This document shows, in pieces, positions 16,608 through 24,303 of a DNA stretch of 30,515 bases. The stretch lies in assembly GCA_040511595.1 (NCBI GenBank), contig JBEVGU010000085.1, positions 1-30,515 on the forward strand, in the 5' to 3' direction. This stretch comes from JAOUEA01 sp040511595. GTDB lineage: Bacteria; Actinomycetota; UBA4738; HRBIN12. The first letter of the stretch is position 1, and each line of letters starts with the position of its first letter. The position numbers were made by a program, and so were the translations under genes. Below the pieces are notes generated by a model that worked only from the letters and a program-made list of their open reading frames with translations, searched no databases and was not told the DNA's origin.

Positions 16608-17789
16608 ATGGCGGGCACGCTCGACTACCTGAAGGAAGGGCTCGAGGCGCTCGGGCGAGACGGCCTGTTGTTGCACCCGCGAACCCTGGAAGGGCCCCAG
16701 GGGGCTCGGGCGCGCTTCGACGGACGCGACGTGATCAACCTGGCGTCGAACAACTACCTGGGGCTCGCGAGCCACCCGCGGATGAACCAAGCGGCGAGCG
16801 CCGCCGCGTTGGAGCTGGGGGCGGGATCGGGCGCCGTCCGCACGATCGCGGGCCAGATGACCCTGCATCGTGAGCTCGAGTCGCGGTTCGCCGCGTTCAA
16901 GCGCGCCCAGGCGGCCCTGATGTTCCAGTCGGGCTTCACCTCGAACGCGGGCACCGTGGCGGCGATCCTCACGCAGGAGGACGTGATCGTCTCGGATCGG
17001 CTCAACCACGCGTCGATCATCGACGGCGCGCGCCTGTCCCGGGCCGAGATCGCGGTCTTCGATCACCGCGACGCCGACCACGCCGACCGGCTGCTGGCGG
17101 AGACCGCGAGGCCCGACCGTCGCCAGCTGCTCGTCACCGACGGGGTGTTCTCCATGGACGGCGACATCGCGCCGCTCCCCGCCCTGGTGGAGGTGGCCGA
17201 GCAGCGTGAGGCGATCATGATGGTCGACGACGCCCATGCGAGCGGCGTGCTCGGCACCGGCGGCGCCGGCACGGTCGATCACTTCGGGCTGCACGGTCGG
17301 GTCGACATCCAGGTGGGCACGCTCTCCAAGGCGATCGGCGTGCTCGGTGGATTCATCGCCGGCCCCGCTCACCTGATCGAGTGGTTGCAGAACCGCGGAC
17401 GTCCCTACCTCTTCTCCACGAGCGCACCGCCGGCGGTGGTGGCGGCCTGCATCACCGCGCTCGACGTGATCGTCGAGGAGCCCGACCGTCTCGATCGTCT
17501 GTGGTCCAACACCGAGCTGTTCAAGGCCGGCTTGCACGAGCTCGGGTTCGACACCGGCACGAGCGAGACGCCCATCACGCCGGTGATCACCCGCGACGAG
17601 GAACGCACCCAGATGTTCGCCTCGAGGCTCTTCGAAGAGGGCGTGTTCTGCCCGGCGATCGTGTTCCCCACCGTCGGCAAGGGCCAGGCGCGCGTGCGCA
17701 CGATCGTCACCGCCGATCACACCGAGGACGACCTTAAGACGGCGTTGGGTGTGTTCGAACGGGTCGGAGCGGAGCTGGGACTTCGCTGA
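16608..17789 (+). CDS. kbl: Glycine C-acetyltransferase (2-amino-3-ketobutyrate CoA ligase)
   Basis: 393 aa, PLP-dependent alpha-oxoamine synthase family. It splits 2-amino-3-ketobutyrate with CoA into glycine and acetyl-CoA, the second step of threonine degradation after Tdh. Visible are SNNYLGLASHP (47-57), GSGAVRTIAG (73-82), DDAH (207-210) and the PLP lysine K241 in GTLSKAIG. The length matches Kbl (398 aa in E. coli); 8-amino-7-oxononanoate synthase is the main alternative but the tdh neighbour argues against it. GAGGAGGGG sits six bases before the ATG. TAGGGT at 16569-16574 could be an additional internal promoter in the 74-base gap. The stop is six bases from the end of the convergent tetR gene. 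Confidence 0.92.
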   Translation: MAGTLDYLKEGLEALGRDGLLLHPRTLEGPQGARARFDGRDVINLASNNYLGLASHPRMNQAASAAALELGAGSGAVRTIAGQMTLHRELESRFAAFKRAQAALMFQSGFTSNAGTVAAILTQEDVIVSDRLNHASIIDGARLSRAEIAVFDHRDADHADRLLAETARPDRRQLLVTDGVFSMDGDIAPLPALVEVAEQREAIMMVDDAHASGVLGTGGAGTVDHFGLHGRVDIQVGTLSKAIGVLGGFIAGPAHLIEWLQNRGRPYLFSTSAPPAVVAACITALDVIVEEPDRLDRLWSNTELFKAGLHELGFDTGTSETPITPVITRDEERTQMFASRLFEEGVFCPAIVFPTVGKGQARVRTIVTADHTEDDLKTALGVFERVGAELGLR

Positions 17790-17795
17790 GTCGCC

Positions 17796-18533
17796 TCAGG
17801 AGGCGGTGAGGGCGCGGGCCTCGATGCCGGCCAGGAGCAGGTCGAGGCCGAACTCGAACTGCTCGTCAGGGTCGCACTCGGCCAGGTGCGGCAACGCTGC
17901 CACCAGGCACGGCAGCTGCTCGGCGGGCAGGAACGGGGCGAACCCCTCGTCGGGCAGCTTGGCGTGGACGGCGCTGAGGTCCACGGTCTTCCCGCCCCGC
18001 GCCGTGCCGGCCGAGAACATCGCGCCGACCTCCATCATCACGACACCCATGATGTAGCCGCCGATCACGTTGAAGACCAGGACGCCCTCTCGTTGGTCCA
18101 TGCCGGCCCGCGTGATCACTCGGAGGGCGAACTCCATCGGCATCAGGGCCTCGAGCTCCGTCATCGGACGCTGTCGTTCCGCCCAGAGCGCGATCACGTT
18201 GGGATGATCGCGCAGCACCCGGCGCCATTCACGAGCGCCGTCGCGCGCGACCTCGATCCAGGGCCGATCCTCGTCGGGGTAGCGGAAGTCGCACATCACC
18301 ATCGCGCAGACGCCGTCGAGCAGGTCTTCCTTGTCGCGGACGTGGTGGTAGAGCGACATCGCCTCGACGCCCACCTCCCTGGCGACCCGTCGCATCGAGA
18401 CCGCATCGAGCCCTTCCGCGTCCATGATGTGTAGGGCGGCCTCCACGATGCGCTCGCGGGTGAGGCGCGCTTTCATCGGTGCCTGGATGCCGGCTGCGGG
18501 CTCGGGCTTTCGGGTTCTTGCGGGCATCAGCAT
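17796..18533 (-). CDS. TetR-family repressor with TetR_C-type ligand domain
   Basis: 245 aa from the ATG at 18533, preceded by GGAG; an ATG two codons on (18527) is equally possible. The N-terminal helix-turn-helix domain is clear (RERIVEAALHIMDAEGLDAV, then SMRRVAREVGVEAMSLYHHV up to about residue 65). The C-terminal part (LWAERQRPMTELEALMPMEF and onward) resembles the tetracycline-repressor-type effector domain found in many actinobacterial regulators. It is divergent from the mmpL exporter, with three TAC-N3-GTA palindromes in the shared region, so it most likely represses mmpL, and perhaps itself, until a hydrophobic ligand binds. The ligand is unknown. It is convergent with kbl. Confidence 0.9.
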   Translation of the reverse strand: MLMPARTRKPEPAAGIQAPMKARLTRERIVEAALHIMDAEGLDAVSMRRVAREVGVEAMSLYHHVRDKEDLLDGVCAMVMCDFRYPDEDRPWIEVARDGAREWRRVLRDHPNVIALWAERQRPMTELEALMPMEFALRVITRAGMDQREGVLVFNVIGGYIMGVVMMEVGAMFSAGTARGGKTVDLSAVHAKLPDEGFAPFLPAEQLPCLVAALPHLAECDPDEQFEFGLDLLLAGIEARALTAS

Positions 18534-18562
18534 CGTTCTCCGAACGTTCGCCTGGATCGGGG

Positions 18563-18591
18563 TTGACAGGCTTACGGTGTATGCCTATGCT
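18563..18591 (+). promoter_or_regulatory. Strong sigma70-type promoter of the MMPL exporter
   Basis: TTGACA (18563-18568), a 17-base spacer and TATGCT (18586-18591) form a near-consensus promoter reading toward the exporter gene. Transcription would start near 18598, giving a leader of about 65 bases with a strong Shine-Dalgarno. Operator-like palindromes overlap the spacer and the start point. Confidence 0.8.
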
Positions 18592-18619
18592 CCCGTACGC
18601 CGTAAGGATACACCGTACG
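18571..18619. promoter_or_regulatory. Three TetR-operator-like palindromes
   Basis: Three copies of TAC-N3-GTA lie here: TACGGTGTA (18573-18581), TACGCCGTA (18596-18604) and TACACCGTA (18609-18617). Flanks extend them toward a CTTAC-N3-GTAAG type palindrome (CTTAC on the left of copy 1, GTAAG on the right of copy 2). Copy 1 lies between the -35 and -10; copies 2 and 3 cover the expected start point. Bound repressor would block the mmpL promoter. Centres are 23 and 13 bases apart. Copies 1 and 3 also form a 10-bp inverted repeat (TACGGTGTAT/ATACACCGTA). Confidence 0.7.
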
Positions 18620-18663
18620 TCAAGCGTCGGTCGGAACCGGCGGAGGGAAGGGGGGAACGCGGG

Positions 18664-21216
18664 ATGCGCATCAATCCCGAATCGCTCGCGAAAGCGAGTA
18701 GCCATCACCCATGGAGGACCGTCGGCATCTGGGTCGTGCTCTTGATCGCCGGGGTGGCCTCGGCCGCCACGCTGCTGGGGTCGGCGCTGACCACCGACAT
18801 CGACTTCACGAACTCGCCGGAGGCGAAGCGAGCCCAACAGATCCTCGAAGATCGGAACCTCGCGGAGGACGTGATCACCGAGACGTTCGTCGTCGCCGGC
18901 GAGCCGGGTGCGATCGAGGATCCTGCGTTCGCCGATCGGGTGAACGGGTTCATCACGGAGCTCACCGATCTCGGACCCGACGTGTTCTCCACGCTTCCCG
19001 AGGCGTTCCCGTTGACCGAGGAGCAAGCTGCCGATCCACGGATCGCCGCGCTCGGTCCGATCCCGTCCGAGGACGGGTCCGCCGTGCTCTTCACGGGTGT
19101 CTACGCCGGTGACATCGACGAGGCCACTCCGCACTTCGAGGACGTGGAAGCAGCCCGTGAAGCCGCTTCCGGAGATGGCGTCGAGGCGTACATGCTCGGC
19201 GCGGTGAGCTCGTCCGAGGACTTCCGGGTGATCTCCGAGGAGGACCTGGCCTTCGGCGAGGGCATCGGCGTCACGGCAGCGATCATCGTGCTGCTGATCG
19301 TGTTCGGGGCGATCGTCGCGGGGCTCCTCCCGCTGTTGAAGACGGTCCTGTTCACGCTTCCCATCACGCTCGGCATCGTCGGCGTCTTGGGAACCTTGTG
19401 GGACTTCAGCTTCTTCACCCCGAACCTCATCTCGATGATGGGCATCGCCGTCGGGGTCGACTACGCCTTGTTCATCGTGTCCCGCTACCGCGAAGAGCGG
19501 CACAATGGGCGTGAGAAGCAGGATGCGATCCGGGCTTCGGGTGCCACGGCTTCGCGCGCTGTGTTCTTCAGCGGCATGACCGTGGTGCTGGCGCTCGCGG
19601 GCATGCTGCTCGTCCCGACCACGATCTTCCGGAGCCTCGCGGGTGGCGCCATCATCGTCGTCCTGGTGTCGGTGGCGTCGTCGATGACGCTCCTGCCGGC
19701 GGTGCTCTCGCTGCTCGGCGATCGGGTGAACTGGCCGTTCCTGTCCCGCATCCCCACGCTGCTGGCCTTCATCTCCATGCTGCTGGGTGGCGCCGTCGTG
19801 GGCGGTGGGCTGGCCGCCGCGGGAGCATCCGCCGTGGCTCCCATCGGCGGTCTCGTGGGGTTCATCGGCGTGGGCATCATCGTCAACCGCATGGTGAAGC
19901 GAGGATTGTTCGCGCGATGGTCCCGGCCCGAGGGCTCCAGCCTGAGCAGGGAAGGTGGGTTCTGGGACCGCGTGACCCGCGTGGTGATGGGCCGACCGGT
20001 GGCGTGGCTCGCGATGGGTGGCGCGTTCATGCTGGCGCTGTCGCTGCCCTACTGGTTCCAGGCTCATCCCGATGGCGAGGGCAGGGGTATCAAGACCGGG
20101 TTCGCGGGGATCAGCACGCTTCCCGACGGCATCCAGACGAAGGAGGCGTTCGACGTCATCGTCGAGCGGTTCCCCGAGGCGGGTGCCCAGGCGTCGGTCG
20201 AGATCGTGATCGAGGCGGACGGCGTCGGAACGGCCGGCGCGGAGCCCGGCGCCCCGGGTGAGCTGTCGGGTGAGTACGCGACGGCCGTGCAGGGGCTCGA
20301 GTCGGCGATCGCCGACGATCCCACCCTCGGCGCGCCCCTGCCGCCGCAGGTCAGCCAGGACGGTTCGGTCGCCCTGATCGAGATCCCACTCGCGGGGGCA
20401 GCCACCGACGCCCAGGGCGAGGCGGCGGTTGCGACGATCTCGAACCTGCGCGAGACGTACGTGCCCGAGGCGTTCGCGGGCACCTCGGCCACCGTGTTGG
20501 TGGGTGGGGACACGGCCTTCGTGAAGGACTTCTTCGACATCTCCGACACGTCCACGCCGTTGATCATCCTGCTGGTGCTGGGATTGTCCTTCCTGCTGCT
20601 CACGGTCGTGTTCCGTTCGATCGTGGTGCCGATCAAGGCGATCATCATGAACCTGTTGTCGGTGGGCGCCGCGTACGGGCTCATCGTGCTCGTGTTCCAG
20701 AAGGGCGGGCCAGCGTTCGGCGAGTCGATCGCGAGCTTCCTCGGGTTCCAGCAGGTCGATGCGATCGAGGCGTGGCTACCGCTGTTCCTGTTCTCGATCC
20801 TCTTCGGCCTGTCGATGGACTACCACGTGTTCCTGCTCACCAGGATCCGGGAGCAGTACGACAAGACCGGCGACAACGCCCAGGCGGTCGCGTACGGGCT
20901 GCGCACGACGGGCGGCATCATCACCGGAGCCGCCGTCATCATGGTGGCGGTGTTCGCCGGCTTCGCCGCAGGGCGGCTGACGTCGCTGGAGCAGATGGGG
21001 TTCGGCCTCGCGGTCGCCGTCTTCCTAGACGCGACGGTCGTACGTTCGATCCTCGTGCCGTCGACGATGCGGCTGCTCGGTGACCGCAACTGGTACCTGC
21101 CGAAGTGGCTGCAGTGGTTGCCCAAGATCGACGTGGAGGGACACGGCGTGGCCGACGAGACCATGGTCGTGCCGGACACGCCGGCCGAGCTGGTGGAGGC
21201 CGACTCGAGGGAATAG
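18664..21216 (+). CDS. MMPL/RND-family membrane transporter
   Basis: 850 aa. One N-terminal membrane helix (about 20-40) precedes a large extracytoplasmic loop, a block of membrane helices (about 200-480), a second short loop and a last block (about 630-820), as in MMPL exporters. The proton-relay motifs are present in both halves: GVDYALFIVSRYREE with D266-Y267, and GLSMDYHVFLLTRIREQY with D719-Y720. Family members export lipids, siderophores or drugs using the proton gradient. The ATG at 18664 has GGAGGG-AAGGGGGG upstream; the frame stays open to 18424 but that part is antisense to tetR. Divergence from a TetR gene with operators in the promoter suggests ligand-induced efflux. A hairpin terminator follows. 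The substrate is unknown. Confidence 0.92.
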   Translation: MRINPESLAKASSHHPWRTVGIWVVLLIAGVASAATLLGSALTTDIDFTNSPEAKRAQQILEDRNLAEDVITETFVVAGEPGAIEDPAFADRVNGFITELTDLGPDVFSTLPEAFPLTEEQAADPRIAALGPIPSEDGSAVLFTGVYAGDIDEATPHFEDVEAAREAASGDGVEAYMLGAVSSSEDFRVISEEDLAFGEGIGVTAAIIVLLIVFGAIVAGLLPLLKTVLFTLPITLGIVGVLGTLWDFSFFTPNLISMMGIAVGVDYALFIVSRYREERHNGREKQDAIRASGATASRAVFFSGMTVVLALAGMLLVPTTIFRSLAGGAIIVVLVSVASSMTLLPAVLSLLGDRVNWPFLSRIPTLLAFISMLLGGAVVGGGLAAAGASAVAPIGGLVGFIGVGIIVNRMVKRGLFARWSRPEGSSLSREGGFWDRVTRVVMGRPVAWLAMGGAFMLALSLPYWFQAHPDGEGRGIKTGFAGISTLPDGIQTKEAFDVIVERFPEAGAQASVEIVIEADGVGTAGAEPGAPGELSGEYATAVQGLESAIADDPTLGAPLPPQVSQDGSVALIEIPLAGAATDAQGEAAVATISNLRETYVPEAFAGTSATVLVGGDTAFVKDFFDISDTSTPLIILLVLGLSFLLLTVVFRSIVVPIKAIIMNLLSVGAAYGLIVLVFQKGGPAFGESIASFLGFQQVDAIEAWLPLFLFSILFGLSMDYHVFLLTRIREQYDKTGDNAQAVAYGLRTTGGIITGAAVIMVAVFAGFAAGRLTSLEQMGFGLAVAVFLDATVVRSILVPSTMRLLGDRNWYLPKWLQWLPKIDVEGHGVADETMVVPDTPAELVEADSRE

Positions 21217-21238
21217 GTTCCGAAACGAGGGACGATCG

Positions 21239-21264
21239 AGGAGGGGGCGTTCGCGCCCCCTCCT
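21239..21264. terminator. Hairpin terminator with TTCG loop between convergent genes
   Basis: A perfect 11-bp stem (21239-21249 with 21254-21264, core GAGGGGGCG/CGCCCCCTC) closes a TTCG loop. It lies 22 bases after the exporter stop and about 40 bases before the end of the convergent alkD-like gene. There is no long T tract on the plus strand (TCATCT follows), so efficiency is uncertain. It could serve both strands. Confidence 0.7.
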
Positions 21265-21306
21265 TCATCTGCGGTGCATGTGCGGGCGAGCGACCGGGCC
21301 CCGAGA

Positions 21307-21993
21307 TCATCGGGCGCCGAGTCGCTCCGTGACGGCGTCACTGCGGAGCTCACGCAGGGCATCTCGTGCGATCCACCGTGCGCTGCGGCTGTCGAGCTGG
21401 AGCAGGCCCTCCGCCTCGGCCATCGCGGCATCTCGGAGCGCGAGGTTCCGCTTCCCGATCTGGCGCAGCGACCAGTTGACCGCCTTCTTCACCGCGTTGC
21501 GTTCGTCGGTTGCGGCGCGCCGTATCCTCGGTAGCCAGGCGAGGAAGTAGCGATCGTCGCACTCCTCGTCATGCGCGGCCTGAGCCGCGACGATGCTGAA
21601 CGCCGCTCGCTTCACATACTCCGCATCGCGACGCGCCCATCTCCGGGCCGCAGGCGCAGAGAGCCGAGTGGAGGCGAAGAGGTTGTTGCAGACCTGATCG
21701 CAGAGATCCCAGGAGTCGAAGTCGCTCGCCCACGTCTCCATCTGCGTGGGGGTGACGAACGCGGGATCCTCGACCATCGACGCGAGGATGCGCGCCTCGT
21801 GGATGCCGGTGTCCCACAGGTCGACTGCCAGCTCGTGCTCTCGTCGATGCGCGCGGGCGATGCGTCGACAATCCGGGATCGAGACACCGAGCGCCCGGTC
21901 GATGGTGATGCCGACCCTGGCCATACCGGGCCTGCGGGTGGGGTCGGCCGCCGCTCGCAGCTCGGCGAGGACGGCCCGCGTGGCCGCCTTCAC
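21307..21993 (-). CDS. AlkD-like DNA alkylation repair glycosylase
   Basis: 228 aa from a GTG, close to the ~235 aa of Bacillus AlkD. AlkD proteins are HEAT-like repeat glycosylases that excise positively charged alkylated bases such as N3- and N7-alkylpurines. The key residues align by motif: W95 and D99 in SWDLCDQV (AlkD W109/D113) and W174 in VNWSLRQIG (AlkD W187), with KRAAFS (128-133) as in the family. The GTG start overlaps the stop of the upstream DCC gene (GTGA), so translation is probably coupled. The longer open frame upstream to 22659 runs antisense-like through that gene and is rejected. Convergent with the exporter gene across the hairpin terminator. Confidence 0.88.
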   Translation of the reverse strand: MKAATRAVLAELRAAADPTRRPGMARVGITIDRALGVSIPDCRRIARAHRREHELAVDLWDTGIHEARILASMVEDPAFVTPTQMETWASDFDSWDLCDQVCNNLFASTRLSAPAARRWARRDAEYVKRAAFSIVAAQAAHDEECDDRYFLAWLPRIRRAATDERNAVKKAVNWSLRQIGKRNLALRDAAMAEAEGLLQLDSRSARWIARDALRELRSDAVTERLGAR

Positions 21994-22409
21994 CGAGCGG
22001 CGTCCTGGGGGGCATGCCCAGCAGTCGGGGCGCGTGACGGATCGACGTCGCACGAATGTCGTCCGAGCATGCTGCCGAGCATCGATCGCCGCCGCGCGAT
22101 GGCCGCATAGACGCGTTCGGTCATGCGGGGCATCGACTCCGCCAGCACGGCAACCGGCGCGCCTCGGGGCAGTCGTCGCATCAGGGGAGATACGGCCGCA
22201 CCCGCGGACCGGATCGAGCCGTCGGGCTCGACCAGGTGCCACGAGGTGGCTCGTCGTTCGCGCGGCAGGTCGTGCAGGAGCCGGTCCGCCTCGCGATGCT
22301 GCAGGGGCACGAACCGCATCTCGCGCTGACGGTCCCAGGTGCGGAGCCGTTCCGCCGTCCATCGGCAGAAGGCGCAGTCCTCGTCGTAGAGCACGGTTGC
22401 CCGGTCCAT
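21990..22409 (-). CDS. DCC-family (DUF393) thiol-disulfide oxidoreductase-like protein
   Basis: 139 aa. The N-terminal LYDEDCAFCRW gives the DCC-family signature: D11-C12 followed by CxxC (C12, C15). LQHREADRLL and a later segment around SPLMRRLP and AVLAESMPRM complete the typical layout. The family is small, cytosolic or weakly membrane-associated, and is predicted to do thiol-disulfide exchange; its biological role is poorly defined. The last ~25 residues are low in complexity. It starts nine bases after the deacetylase stop and overlaps the AlkD-like gene by four bases, so the three genes form a tight unit. No Shine-Dalgarno is visible; TAGCCT six bases upstream suggests a possible internal leaderless start. 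Confidence 0.85.
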   Translation of the reverse strand: MDRATVLYDEDCAFCRWTAERLRTWDRQREMRFVPLQHREADRLLHDLPRERRATSWHLVEPDGSIRSAGAAVSPLMRRLPRGAPVAVLAESMPRMTERVYAAIARRRSMLGSMLGRHSCDVDPSRAPTAGHAPQDAAR

Positions 22410-22415
22410 GCGGCC

Positions 22416-22421
22416 AGGCTA
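22416..22421 (-). promoter_or_regulatory. Candidate internal -10 element (TAGCCT) before DCC gene
   Basis: On the minus strand TAGCCT, which includes the deacetylase TAG stop, ends six bases before the ATG at 22409. It matches the TANNNT pattern of leaderless starts in this window. The overlap with a stop codon weakens the case. Confidence 0.3.
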
Positions 22422-23534
22422 CCGGCGACGGTATGGATCGATCGTGACGAGGTCGAGACCCATCTTGCGGATGCCGCGCACGATCTTCGGCAGCGCCTCG
22501 ATCGTGTCCGCCGCGTCGCCCCCTCCGTCGTGCAGGAGGACGATCGAGCCGGGCCGGACGCGACGCAGCACATCCTTCGTGATCTGCTTCGGCGTGCGCG
22601 AGGCGTCCCAGTCCCGCGGATCGACGCTCCACAGCACCACCCGTTCCTGCTGCCGCCAAGCCTCCAGCAGCACGGCCTCGTCGATGCTGCCTCCTGGTGG
22701 CCGGAACAGCGTCGGGTCCGCGCCGGCACCCCGGAGCGCTTCCGCGGTCCGCGCGATCTCGGTCGCGACGCGTCGGTCCGAGAGCTCGGCGAGCGGTGGT
22801 TCGACCGGGTGGGTGAGGGAATGGTTCGCGACCTCGTGCCCGGCGAGCAGCACCTTCCGCACGAGGTCAGGATGCTCGGCCGCGAGCGATCCGACCATGA
22901 AGAACGTCGCCTGGACCCGCGCACGGCGCAGGCCGCGCAGGATCCCCTCGGTGTCGCCTGGCCACGGGCCGTCGTCGAACGTGAGCGCGACGGCGTTCGG
23001 GATCCGAGGCTGCCCGGCCGCCGTCGTCCGCACGTCCATCACCTGACCCGACCTCGTGCCCACGGTCGCGATCTCCCGGACGCGGCGGTAGGTGACGAGC
23101 GTGCGTTGCACGAAGGCGTTCGCTCGACCCGGGAGCCTGGTCGTCACGCGCATCGTGCGCTCGGTGCGGTCCTCGCCGTCGACGAGCACGATCCGATCGC
23201 CGGACGCCAGGAGATGCATGGGGTTGGGCTCGAGGCCGTTCAGCTCGACATGGCCCTCGGAGATGTGGCGCTCGAGCACGTCGCCGGTGACGGAGAGCAG
23301 ACGACCGTCGCGCGCGTGCAAGCCGTCTCGTTCGGCCAGGGCCCCGTACGTCGTGCCCTGAGGGATGGAGCTGGCCCGGTGATCGATGCGGATGCGCACG
23401 GGAGGCGGCGGTACCGGTGTGGCGGCGACCGTCGTCGTGCACGAGGAAGTCGCGAGGGCGAGCATCCCGCCGACCACGAGCGTGGTGGGCAGGTCTCGGA
23501 GGGAGCGTCGGTTCCAGATCACGGTTCGCCGCAT
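22419..23534 (-). CDS. Exported polysaccharide deacetylase (NodB domain)
   Basis: 371 aa. The NodB-type catalytic motifs are complete: TFDDGP (185-190, D187/D188), HSLTH (238-242), LFRPPGG (276-282), WSVDPRDWD (302-310) and LLHD (333-336). These enzymes remove acetyl groups from N-acetylglucosamine in peptidoglycan, chitin-like or exopolysaccharide chains. The N-terminus is an export signal; LATSSC ending at C32 is a marginal lipobox. Residues ~45-175 form an additional extracellular domain reminiscent of DUF348/G5 modules (GDRIVLVDGEDRTERTMRV), which often bind cell wall; this is a weak resemblance. The start at 23534 has no Shine-Dalgarno and upstream in-frame ATG/GTG codons exist, so it is uncertain. 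It is divergent from the DUF3054 gene, 30 bases away. Confidence 0.88.
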   Translation of the reverse strand: MRRTVIWNRRSLRDLPTTLVVGGMLALATSSCTTTVAATPVPPPPVRIRIDHRASSIPQGTTYGALAERDGLHARDGRLLSVTGDVLERHISEGHVELNGLEPNPMHLLASGDRIVLVDGEDRTERTMRVTTRLPGRANAFVQRTLVTYRRVREIATVGTRSGQVMDVRTTAAGQPRIPNAVALTFDDGPWPGDTEGILRGLRRARVQATFFMVGSLAAEHPDLVRKVLLAGHEVANHSLTHPVEPPLAELSDRRVATEIARTAEALRGAGADPTLFRPPGGSIDEAVLLEAWRQQERVVLWSVDPRDWDASRTPKQITKDVLRRVRPGSIVLLHDGGGDAADTIEALPKIVRGIRKMGLDLVTIDPYRRR

Positions 23535-23564
23535 CGTGACACGACGGCCTGGGAGCATGGGGGC

Positions 23565-24029
23565 ATGTCCGAGTCGACCCCTTCGAGGGCCGCTGGGTTC
23601 CCGGCGGGCGACGGGCATGAGCCCCGGCCGAGTGGTACGGCGCTTGCCGTGGCAGACATGCTGGCCCTCCTCGCCTTCGTCGGCATCGGCCTGCGATCGC
23701 ACGACATCGGGGCCGTCGCCGAGGTGGCGGCGAGGAACGCGCTGCCGCTTGCGGTGATGTGGACGGCGGTGGGCGCGGCCGTCGGCACCTACCGACGACG
23801 CGATCTGGCCTCGCTCCTGGTCACGTGGGTGATCGCGATCCCTCTCGCGTTGATGGCGCGCACCTGGTGGGTCGGGTCTCCGCAGGGTGCGGGGATCGGG
23901 GTGTTCGTGGCGGTCGGTCTCTCGTCCACGCTGCTGCTCCTGCTGTTCGGACGCGGCGTGGTCGCGCTGCTCACCCGGACCCGACCGATCTGGCGCCGCC
24001 GTCCGTGGCAGCTCGCGGCTGATCAGTAG
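23565..24029 (+). CDS. DUF3054 membrane protein
   Basis: 154 aa. A polar N-terminus of about 25 residues is followed by four hydrophobic segments: LAVADMLALLAFVGIGL, ARNALPLAVMWTAVGAAVG, LASLLVTWVIAIPLALMA and GVFVAVGLSSTLLLLLFG. This is the layout of DUF3054, a small integral membrane family common in Actinobacteria whose function is unknown. The protein ends with a basic cytoplasmic-type tail (RTRPIWRRRPWQLAADQ). The ATG at 23565 is preceded by GGGGG; the much longer open frame upstream is antisense to the deacetylase. The 3' end overlaps the convergent small membrane protein by seven bases. Confidence 0.8.
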   Translation: MSESTPSRAAGFPAGDGHEPRPSGTALAVADMLALLAFVGIGLRSHDIGAVAEVAARNALPLAVMWTAVGAAVGTYRRRDLASLLVTWVIAIPLALMARTWWVGSPQGAGIGVFVAVGLSSTLLLLLFGRGVVALLTRTRPIWRRRPWQLAADQ

Positions 24030-24295
24030 CGGTCGTCGCGCTGAGGTGGCAGACGCCCGGGATCGCGCTCGGCCTCGTTCACGCGGTAGCGCGCGACGCG
24101 TTGGTCGGTGATCCGGCGGTCGTACTCGGTCTGGAATGCGCGCGCCTTCCGCTTGAAGCCCCACCACGCGACGGCGCCGAGCACGATCACCGTGAGCACG
24201 GCCGTGATCACGAGGAAGGCGACCGCCTTCAGCACGGCCCCCAGCACGCCCAACGCGGCGGCCAGGAGCAACAGGATCAACACCACTACGAACAT
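24023..24295 (-). CDS. Small two-helix membrane protein
   Basis: 90 aa, not assigned to a family. A strongly hydrophobic N-terminal half (about 1-47: MFVVVLILLLLAAALGVLGA, then a second segment FLVITAVLTVIVLGAVAWWG) is followed by a charged C-terminal half (KRKARAFQTEYDRRITDQR and onward). This suggests a hairpin in the membrane with a cytoplasmic tail. The start is the ATG at 24295 or a GTG two codons earlier (24301), just after the hydrolase stop at 24304, so the two genes are probably cotranscribed. Codon use is typical of real genes here. The 3' end overlaps DUF3054. Confidence 0.7.
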   Translation of the reverse strand: MFVVVLILLLLAAALGVLGAVLKAVAFLVITAVLTVIVLGAVAWWGFKRKARAFQTEYDRRITDQRVARYRVNEAERDPGRLPPQRDDRY

Positions 24296-24303
24296 CGTCA
24301 CGT

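Noticed and set aside
17792..17805. CGCCT/AGGCG hairpin between kbl and tetR
   Set aside because: Only 5 bp with a 4-base loop, no T tract, and it overlaps the tetR stop codon; too weak to call a terminator.
18229..20067. 612-codon minus-strand frame across tetR and mmpL
   Set aside because: Low-complexity His/Arg/Asp/Gln-rich translation opposite a transporter with clear membrane helices; a shadow.
22056..23564. Open upstream extension of the DUF3054 frame on the plus strand
   Set aside because: Antisense to the deacetylase and DCC genes, both of which have complete family motifs; DUF3054 proteins are short.
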